DNA from: Platerodrilus igneus
Lineage: Eukaryota > Arthropoda > Insecta > Coleoptera > Lycidae
Length of the DNA stretch: 64,000 bases
Assembly (NCBI GenBank): GCA_036346225.1
Contig: JARFIW010000900.1
Span: 2,935,001 to 2,999,000, forward strand
Direction: 5' to 3'
Part shown: positions 57,225 to 64,000 of the stretch, piece by piece
Layout: every line of letters begins with the position of its first letter
How positions within the stretch are numbered: the first letter of the stretch is position 1
Translations under genes and position numbers: made by a program
Notes under the pieces: generated by a model
What the model was told of the DNA's origin: nothing
The model's input: the letters and a program-made list of their open reading frames with translations, nothing else
The model's database searches: none

Positions 57225-58560
57225 CACAGCTATAGGAGGCGTTCTTTCTCAAGTGCAGGACGGACAAGAAAAAGTTATTGGGTATTTCAGCAAGGTCTTG
57301 TCGCGGCCAGAAAGGAACTATTGTGTGACAAGAAGGAGCTGTTGGCCGTCGTCAAATCCGTAGAGCACTTTTATAAGTACTTATACGGCCGTAAATTCCT
57401 GTTGAGAACAGACCATGCTGCACTGAAATGGTTATTGCAGTTTCGAAATCCTGAAGGGCAAGTGGCAAGGTGGATAGAGCGACTGCAGGAATATGACTTT
57501 GATACAGAACATCGTGTAGGAACTAGCCATCGGAATGCTGACGCTCTATCAAGGAGACCTTGTCCGATGGACTGCAATCATTGCTCCAAGATGGAAGAGA
57601 AAATAAGTGTCATCCATAGAATGACGGTAACCGATGATACTTGGCAACCCGAAAGAATGCGAGAAGACCAGGAGAATGACGCCGAATTGGGACGAATTAT
57701 TGAGTGGAAAAATAGAGGACAACGACCAGCTTGGGAAGAAATTAGTATTTTAAGTAGGAGCTTGAAGGCATACTGGGCACAGTGGGACTCCTTGATGATG
57801 GATAATAGAATCTTGAAACGACGCCTGGAATTTGAAGATGGCACTGAGAGACTTCAAGTGATAGTGCCGAGAAGCAGAGTGCCGGAAGTGTTGCAGCACT
57901 TGCACGACGGTATTTCCGGAGGGCACTTTGGCGTGAAAAGAACTCTCGAAAGAGTGAGAGAAAGATTCTATTGGGTGAACTGCAAAGAAGATGTGAAGGA
58001 GTGGTGCCGGAAATGTGAATTGTGTGCCTCTGCAAATGGCCCGGTCTCAAAACGGAAAGCCCCAATGAGACAGTATAACGTGGGGAATCCTTTTGAGAGG
58101 GTAGCCATTGATATAGCTGGTCCGTTTCCGGAATCAGAGAAGGGAAATAAATACATCTTGGTTGCAATGGATTATTTTACCAAATGGCCGGAGGCATATG
58201 CTATACCTAACCAAGAAGCCGAGACGGTTGCAGATGTACTAGTGAAGGAGTTGTTTTGTCGCTTTGGAGTTCCGTTGGAATTACACTCCGATCAAGGTCG
58301 GAACTTCGAATCAGCATTGTTTCAAAATGTCTGCAAGCATCTTGGAATCAGGAAGACTAGAACCACGCCACTTCATCCCCAATCGGATGGAATGGTTGAA
58401 AGAATGAACAGGACGTTAGGAAGTACCTGGCCAAAGTTGTCTCTGAACATTAACGAGACTGGGACCAATATCTACATTTGTTCCTACTGGCGTACCGATC
58501 TTCGGTACATGACAGCACAGGGTACTCGCCCGCTTGCGTAATGCTAGGACGTGAATTGCG
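57225..58560 (+). CDS. Gypsy RNase H and integrase
   Basis: RNase H begins [12 protein letters not shown] near 57204-57240 in a shifted frame and continues after another shift near 57330 (LLRTDHAALKWLLQF, HRVGTSHRNADALSRRP). Integrase zinc domain: HLHDGISGGHFGVKRTL then CRKCELC (HH-CC). Catalytic core: AIDIAGPFPE (Asp), LELHSDQGRNFE (Asp), PQSDGMVERMNR (Glu). The frame shifts near 58420 and there is one in-frame TAA near 58452 in the alternative frame. Ends at 58541 in one frame; the core continues in the next entry. Confidence 0.92.
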
Positions 58561-58960
58561 GCTACCATGTGATCTTCGGTTTGGATTTAAACCTGGAGAA
58601 GAGATCGCAGGTGAAGATTACGTTAGTAAGCTTCGTGAAAGATCAAATAGTATTCACGAAAACGTTCGAAAGAATATACAGGCAGCAAGCGATCGAATGA
58701 AATCACAATATGACACGAGAGCACAAGAAGGTGGTTATCAACCTGGAGATTTGGTGTGGTTGTATAATCCACAAAGAAAACGTGGATTGTCGCCAAAACT
58801 ACAAAGACAATGGGAAGGGCCGTACGAAGTGTTAAAAGGATTAATGATGTAGTGTACCGGATCAGAAGATCCTCGTGGTAAACCGAAAGTGGTACACTTT
58901 GACCGTTTAACATCCTACGCTGGCAACAACCAGGAAGACTCGAATAATGATAATGGTGTT
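58478..58960 (+). CDS. Gypsy integrase C-terminal domain
   Basis: FLLAYRSSVHDSTGYSPACV, LGRELRLPCDLRFG, AASDRMKSQYDTRAQEGGY and GDLVWLYNPQRKRGLSPKLQ followed by QWEGPYEVLK form the usual end of a 412/mdg1-type integrase. After a frame change near 58830, KVVHFDRLTSYAG (58886-58925) closes the domain (HxDRL). No chromodomain is seen. Confidence 0.88.
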
Positions 58961-59480
58961 CGGCAAGTTATTAATCATGAGCCAAATGTAGATTTTGAGA
59001 GCTTTATGGCGGCGTATGGTGGTTCCGCTAAAGCGAGATTTGGCGTTGTTGTTGAAAAACAGCAAGATCTGTTTAGAGCACCAGAAGAGTATTCCCTTGC
59101 ACATTGCGTAGCTCAAGATTTGGCAATGTCAAGGGAATAGCTGTTGTTTTAAGAAAAAGTTTGGATGTGTGGATGAATTAGTACAACAGCAGCCAACTGT
59201 AGGAAAAGCTTTGGTTCTTCAAGATAAAAATCGTTATGTTTACTATCTGGTCACCAAAATTCTTCATGGCAAAGACCTAGTTATGGACATCTATGGGAGG
59301 CTTTGCTAAATCTTAAGGCGCAGATGATGGAGAATGGAGTAACAAGACTAGCGATGCCCAAGTTGGGCTGTGGACTGGATCACTTAGATTGGAGGATAGT
59401 CCGAAATATGCTAGAAGTAGTTTTCCAGGAACCAACGTCCAGGTCCTTGTTTGTTGTTTTCAACCGGTTGCCTACCAAGA
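58961..59480 (+). CDS. TARG1/OARD1-like macrodomain fused after integrase
   Basis: After a short linker (VDFESFMAAYGGSAKARFG) the reading EKQQDLFRAPEEYSLAHCVA QD has the TARG1 start (GDLF...SLAHCxxxD). It continues, with single-base frame changes, into IAVVLRK, FGCVDELVQQQPTVG, NRYVYYLVTK, NGVTRLAMPKLGCGLDHLDW and MLEVVF. TARG1 catalysis uses a Lys in the YLxTK segment and an Asp in GCGLD; both are present (codons at 59256-59258 and 59378-59380). TARG1 removes ADP-ribose from glutamate/aspartate. The role in the element is inferred: reversing host ADP-ribosylation during integration or silencing. Not an envelope gene. Confidence 0.85.
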
Positions 59481-59817
59481 CCAAGAAAAGAGTGTTGACT
59501 GTTATTTCCAACGACGTGGTGGATGCACCAGAGGAGATAGCTGCCGATACCGTCATCAGTCATCGAATTGGCGCCAAAATGTATCTACAGTTACGAGACG
59601 TAACGGTTTTAAAGAGGGGGCAGTGTTGCGAGCTACTACTAGGCAACCCATCAAACACACAAGCGCTGTAGACTCTGCATACCTTTCAGGATACGAGAAT
59701 TCTTTCAGCAATCAATTACATACAAACGCTCGAGGCACGGCGTATTCTCAAGGATTCCAGAATTGTTCTAGAAATTACGGGAGCATGAGTCATCCTTGTA
59801 ATCCAGAGTATATATAA
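59389..59817 (+). CDS. CCCH zinc-finger tail that reads into the 3' LTR
   Basis: In the frame that follows the macrodomain, CYFQRRGGCTRGDSCRYRH (59500-59556) fits CX7CX5CX3H, a CCCH finger of the type that binds single-stranded RNA. The frame stays open through the purine tract and 64 codons into the LTR (LRATTRQPIKHTSAVDSAYL ...), stopping TAA at 59817. So the U3 start appears to be protein-coding in the 3' copy. The tail has no domain I recognise. Confidence 0.75.
   Translation: MEDSPKYARSSFPGTNVQVLVCCFQPVAYQDQEKSVDCYFQRRGGCTRGDSCRYRHQSSNWRQNVSTVTRRNGFKEGAVLRATTRQPIKHTSAVDSAYLSGYENSFSNQLHTNARGTAYSQGFQNCSRNYGSMSHPCNPEYI
59611..59623 (+). promoter_or_regulatory. Polypurine tract
   Basis: AAAGAGGGGGCAG lies immediately before the 3' LTR start TGTTGCG and is the expected plus-strand primer. 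Confidence 0.88.
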
Positions 59818-60204
59818 GACCGCTAATGAATGCAAGAGTTAGTCTATTCTTGAATGTCTAATATAAATTATATCGTGTAAAGTAATAGTAGTTTGGAGCT
59901 TTAGAAGTATATATAAACGTGATATGCTGTGTCTAATGTACATGCAGCTTGTTGTAGTATACATAAATAAATAGAAGTGCATAAACAAATAGTTGTGTTA
60001 GTGGACCTATGGTAGAGAAGTTAGTTTAAGAAGATATTAGTGCTTGTCAATTCATTAGTGTAGTAGTGCTTCATTGTTAAGTGGACTGAAAACATCTATA
60101 AATAAGGCATATACTGTTAATTAGACTTGTGAACAGTAAGTAATAAAGACGTTTGTTATTACTTGTTTTAAATTAAAGAAACGCGGTAGTAGTAGCCCGC
60201 TACA
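59624..60204 (+). repeat. 3' LTR
   Basis: 581 bp, matching 53507-54087 throughout by eye. Followed by ATAG, the right target duplication. Confidence 0.95.
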
Positions 60205-61192
60205 ATAGGAATATAATTGTGTTGTCTATTTGGAAACCTTCAAAGCAACTGTATATCCATGGAGCAGTGACATCACAGATAACTAACCCCTAGATACCTC
60301 ACGGTAATAGTAGAGCTTCGGACTTTGCACACACACGGTCGGAAGCAGATTCTGCACTAGCGGGAAATTTAAATTACAGGCAACTCAATTACCTCAAGGT
60401 TCAGCTATAAATACTGCCACATTCTAAATTTTGAATATAGCAGTACTCAATCAGAACCCATTCAGCGGAACCTTAATCTTGTAAAACACAAAAAATTAAC
60501 TTATTAGAACTATCTATTTAATATATTAAAGTACAATACATAAACTTATATCGTTGAAATGTGATTTTGAATAGCTGCGTAAACCAGTGCATTATTCATG
60601 AACTAATCTAGCATAAGTAATCCACAGTTTACAGTTAGTGCTTACTAAATATATGCAATGTGGATATTTGTATGTACCCTTGTAGATCCTTCACTATAAT
60701 AATTTTCTTCGAAATGAATATGGCAAATTTTCTTTCCACTGTATAGGTAAAGTGGATCCAGATTAAAATGGTCCTTGTTATTAATGACATCTAACTACAG
60801 TTTAAACCTTTCCATATTTTTCTTCGGATTTGGAAATCTATGCCGTCTAGAAATCTTGTCCTTACAATTTGGAACACAACACTTAACATACCCATTTTAA
60901 GTACACTGAAACATGTATAATAATACTAATGTATAAAAGAACATAATAAATATGCTTACCACTTTTTCAAAGCACCAATATTTTTTAGGTTTTAACAACT
61001 ACAAATATAACCATATATTTCTTTAAATTATAAATAAAAACTAATATTTATAAAGGCCAGATATAACATAAAATAGACGGAAATTATGAGAAACCTTATA
61101 TCAAGTAACCACAGCAAAAACGTAAACCAAATGTCGCAGATAACTATTCTGCCTACCATCCGATCGAAACTGAATTTACCCGAATATAGTGT
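60205..61192. other. Spacer, nothing recognised
   Basis: AT-rich, no supported frame, between the complete gypsy element and the LTR of the next element. Confidence 0.35.
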
Positions 61193-61519
61193 TGTAACGC
61201 CCCCTCGAAAATGGGAGATCCGAACTAACTTGTCACGTGACTGCTTTTATTAAAGCGAAATATCTAGTGTTAGTTATCTGTGAGTTATATGATTCTTTGC
61301 ACGGGTTGCGAAATGACTTACTTCATTTCAACCAACAGAAAACAATCAATGTAGGTGTAATATATAAAGACAAGATGACCTCAAACTTGCTGGATATATT
61401 CAGATAAAAAGCGGTAATACAAAACGCGGTATATTACATTACAGTAACCATAGGAATACGTATTGATATTTGACATAAATCATACAACATTATTTTGGCT
61501 GTGTCTCTAATACATTACA
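61193..61519 (-). repeat. 3' LTR of a second gypsy element
   Basis: On the minus strand it starts TGTAATGTATTAG after a purine tract and ends GGGGGCGTTACA. About 327 bp, with TG...CA ends. The partner 5' LTR would lie beyond the right edge. Confidence 0.75.
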
Positions 61520-61536
61520 GTCCTCCCCCTTAAACT
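61520..61536 (-). promoter_or_regulatory. Polypurine tract of the second gypsy element
   Basis: Minus strand AAGTTTAAGGGGGAGGAC abuts the LTR start. Confidence 0.75.
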
Positions 61537-61744
61537 TAACTACACTAAAAGAGATATCTGTACAATACAACAAGTCCTAGCCAACTTACAAATTTAAACG
61601 GTTAAACGGTTTAATTTGACGCCTGGGTGTATCACTTACTCTATCCGTACTTTTATTGTCCACCATCGTCTCCGTTACATGGTGTGGAACATCTTCTGGT
61701 ATTTTAGTCACAATTGCAGGAGCAACTACAGTATCCTGAGATTC

Positions 61745-62540
61745 ACCGATTTAATTACTATTTCTAAGAGACACTAAAGTATCCTTAACATCTGTATCAT
61801 TTTGCTCCGGAATGTGCCACGTTGAAACACTAGGTTGCTTTATACCTTCTTCTAATTGATTATTTTCTCCTCCACTCTTTAACATTTGATCAACGTGTCG
61901 TTTCCAAACTGTATTGCTATCCCCTACTAACTTACATAAGTAATTCCTTACTCCTAATACTTCAATTACAATTGCCTTCACCCATGAATTATTAACTAGC
62001 CTATAATCTTTTACAAGACATAGCTCTCCTTCCTCAAATAAAACCTCTCGTTTTTCTTTGTAGTGCTTTATTTGATTTTCCACCTGAAATTCGTGCAACT
62101 TCTTTCGCATAAAATCTAACCTTGTTTTTATTCTTCTTCCAAAAATAATTTGTGATGAACTTTCACCCGTCGTACAATGTGATGTGTTGCGATAAGCAAA
62201 CAAATATCTACTAATTAACGTATTTAACGATATTTCTCTATTACTTTTATCGCTTAAAGCCTTTTTAAACCCTTTTTTAAAAGATTTAACCTTATTTTCA
62301 GCAGCCCCATTTGTAGATGGATGATAAGGTGCAGAAGTGATGTGCACGATACCATTGTTCCTACAAAATTGGTTAAACTCATCAGACACTAATTGCCCAC
62401 CATTATTAGAAATAATTTTGTTTGGCAATCCAAAGCGAGCAAAACAGTCTCTTAATTTACTTAAAGTTTCTTTTGTTCGCAAGCTATTCATTTGGTAGAC
62501 TTCAGGCCACTTTGAGAATGAATCTATGATTAACAATAGT
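61745..62540 (-). pseudogene. Gypsy integrase, cut by a tyrosine-recombinase element
   Basis: A 261-aa reading on the minus strand: LIIDSFSKWPEVYQM (first Asp), GLPNKIISNNGGQLVSDEF where the family has SDNG (second catalytic Asp reads Asn), YHPSTNGAAENKVKSFKKG (Glu present), then FAYRNTSHCTTGESSSQIIF and a C-terminal KRHVDQMLKS. Its upstream side stops abruptly at about 62540, where the hairpin end of the YR element starts. The rest should reappear to the right of the window. Confidence 0.88.
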
Positions 62541-62544
62541 TATT

Positions 62545-62663
62545 TATTATACAAGGGAAAAAAGTACTAGATTTTAGCTCGAGGTGTGTGTTTGTCTCCC
62601 GACGCGAAGCGGAGGGAGACAAAACACCGAGAGCTAAAATCTTACATTTACCCGCGTATAATA
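62545..62663. repeat. Terminal hairpin of YR element, copy 2
   Basis: Apex CGC-GAA-GCG (62603-62611). GA/GA: 62601-62602 against 62612-62613. Middle stem: 15 bp with a 3-nt bulge on the left arm (62583-62600 against 62614-62628). Second GA/GA: 62581-62582 against 62629-62630. Outer stem: 11 bp (62570-62580 against 62631-62641). Base stem TATTATAC/GTATAATA. TACAAGGGAA at 62550-62559. Apart from this motif and TACACTAT at the right base, the stem sequence is unlike copy 1. Confidence 0.9.
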
Positions 62664-62921
62664 CACTATTTTTCTGTGACTGGCAAAACAATGATTTAAT
62701 ATTTAAAAAATATTACCAATTATATTAAAGTCAAAAATCAATCTATGTCAAATTTGAAGTTTCAAACAGGTAGGCTGATGTACTTATAGGGACAGTTAGA
62801 TCTGCGTTGCTAAGGAAACCTTTAAAGTAATCAAATATCTGTCAATTTAATTTTGCGAGTGGTTACAAAATTGCGAACTTAAGTTGTTTATATCGATTGT
62901 TTTGAATATTCAAAATTCAAA

Positions 62922-64000
62922 ATGGACAGTACTGATTCAGAAGTTTCTCTTACTCCACCGGAATTGGTAGAGGCAGCGAAAGTAGCATCAATAAAATTAT
63001 TGCCAGCTAAATCACGAAAAATTTACGAAACTGCGTATTCAAGATTCATGGAATGGAAGGCGAAAAGACATGTAGTTCTTACTCGGAGACGGTGTTATTG
63101 GTTTATTTTTCGGAACTAGCGCAACAACAAAAGCCATCAACAGTGTGGTCGAATTATTCAATGATAAAAAGTATGTTACAAGTCAATAATAACGTAGACA
63201 TTTCAAAATATTGCAAACTAATTACGTTTCTGAAACAAAATGGGAAAGGTTACATGCCCAAAAATCTGCAATATTTACGAGTACACATATTAGTGATTTT
63301 TAAATAATGCTCCTGATGAAGTTTATTTATTGGTCAAGGTTGTTGTTGTATTTGGGATTGCAGGAGCCTGTCGAATATGTGAAATTAGCCAGGTAACATT
63401 AGATGATATTGAAGACGTGGGAACGTCATTAATTGTGAAACTTAAGCAAACAAAGAATGATGTAAATAGGAGATTTATAGTTACTGAAGAATATATTAAA
63501 TTTTACAGAATGTACATGGCACTTCGTCCAGCAGCAGCAAAGGATCGCCGCCTGTTTTATGCATATCGCAATGGGAAATGCGTCAATCAAGTTGTGGGTA
63601 GAAATCAGTTTTATAAGGTACCTGAAATAGTAGCCAATTTTCTTCGACTTAAAAATGCTAAGTCATATACAGGTCATGCATTTCGAAGATCGTCTGCTAC
63701 ACTTTTAGTTGAATCTGGGGGAGACTTGATGACACTAAAGAAACATGGTGGTTGGAAGTCATCAATGGTCGCTGAAGGGTATGTTGATGAATCGATAGTG
63801 CACAAGACAGAAATAGCTAAGAAACTGTTTAGTTTGTGTGGCAGTGCATCAGCTGAAACAGAATCCAATTTGCGAACAAGTACATCAACGGCAGTTGTGT
63901 CAGTGGCACAAAATATTATTTCAAATCAAGAAAATTCCACTGTAGCAGACATTCCTAATTGTTCAAAAACATGTCTTTCAGGCAATGTACATTTAATAAC
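62922..64000 (+). pseudogene. Tyrosine recombinase, intronless, frameshifted N-terminus (copy 2, partial)
   Basis: ATG at 62922 gives MDSTDSEVSLTPPELVEAAK, clearly related to copy 1. A frameshift near 63065 and another near 63265 damage the core-binding region. From about 63308 the catalytic domain is open to the window edge: GIAGACRICEISQVTLDD (Arg), KQTKNDVNRRF (Lys region), YTGHAFRRSSATLL (HxxR), KKHGGWKSS (His/Trp) and MVAEGYVDES (Tyr). The segment matching the copy 1 intron site reads through without an intron (LLVKVVVVFGIAG). Confidence 0.88.

Larger units (their letters stand above)
53507..60204 (+). mobile_element. Complete Ty3/gypsy LTR retrotransposon carrying a macrodomain and a CCCH finger
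   Basis: 6,698 bp. Two 581-bp LTRs (TGTTGCG...CTACA) that I read as identical, a 4-bp target duplication ATAG on both sides (53503-53506 and 60205-60208), a tRNA-Leu-like primer-binding site and a purine tract. Order: gag, protease, reverse transcriptase, RNase H, integrase, then a TARG1-like macrodomain and a CCCH zinc finger. No envelope gene is seen. The frame changes many times through single-base losses. Confidence 0.95.
62545..64000. mobile_element. Tyrosine-recombinase (Crypton-like) element, copy 2, runs off the window
   Basis: Starts with the hairpin at the break in the gypsy integrase, then TTTTTCTGTGACTGG (62669-62683), related to TTTTTCTACGACTGT in the same position of copy 1. 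The recombinase gene follows on the plus strand. In copy 1 the gene points the other way relative to its hairpin. Confidence 0.75.

Noticed and set aside
58961..59620. Retroviral envelope gene downstream of integrase
   Set aside because: No signal peptide or transmembrane segment is present; the segment matches a macrodomain followed by a CCCH finger.

Overview
The window is AT-rich animal DNA and almost certainly comes from an insect with a large, repeat-laden genome. The evidence is spliced exons, insect-type LINEs, copia, gypsy and BEL elements, several DNA-transposon superfamilies, SINEs and minisatellites. I cannot resolve the order. Only two genes look like host genes. One is the 5' part of MTO1/MnmG, the mitochondrial tRNA-modification flavoprotein, on the minus strand: exon 1 lies at 35.3-35.5 kb and exons 2-4 at 15.2-15.7 kb. 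The other is an intronless 12-finger C2H2 zinc-finger gene at 43.5-44.5 kb. Nearly everything else is mobile DNA at different stages of decay.

Layout. 0-5 kb: two CR1-like LINE remnants, one with PHD and esterase-like ORF1 pieces, and a tandem SINE dimer. 6-7 kb: two short tandem arrays. 9.3-11 kb: an RTE-type LINE and a non-autonomous partner that shares its 3' tail. 11-14.1 kb: an ISL2EU-like transposon remnant with a SWIM-YqaJ-PHD gene converging on a DDE transposase. 15.7-35.3 kb is the 19.6-kb first intron of MTO1. It holds two copia elements, a gag fragment, minisatellites, LINE pieces, a second non-autonomous RTE-tail element, a TIR element, a tyrosine-recombinase (YR, Crypton-like) element and a mariner fragment. 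37-40 kb: a nearly readable PIF/Harbinger transposon with its Myb-like partner gene. 40-48 kb: a second SINE dimer, an IS630/Tc1-like fragment, the zinc-finger gene, a foldback element and a THAP-containing TIR element. 48-53 kb: a Mag-like gypsy and, antiparallel to it, a BEL/Pao element. 53.5-60.2 kb: a complete gypsy element with LTRs identical by eye. 61.2-62.5 kb: the 3' end of another gypsy, whose integrase is cut by a second YR element that runs off the right edge.

Two observations stand out. (1) After integrase, the complete gypsy element encodes a TARG1/OARD1-type macrodomain with both catalytic residues present, then a CCCH zinc finger whose reading frame continues into the 3' LTR. 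(2) Both YR elements have beside the recombinase gene a long terminal hairpin with the same architecture but different stem sequence: a GAA triloop on 3 bp, GA/GA tandem mismatch, 15-16 bp with a 3-nt bulge, a second GA/GA mismatch, and an outer stem over a shared TACAAGGGAA motif. In one copy the hairpin sits exactly where the host integrase is interrupted, so it appears to be the element's end.

All calls come from reading the sequence and its translations; no database search was run.
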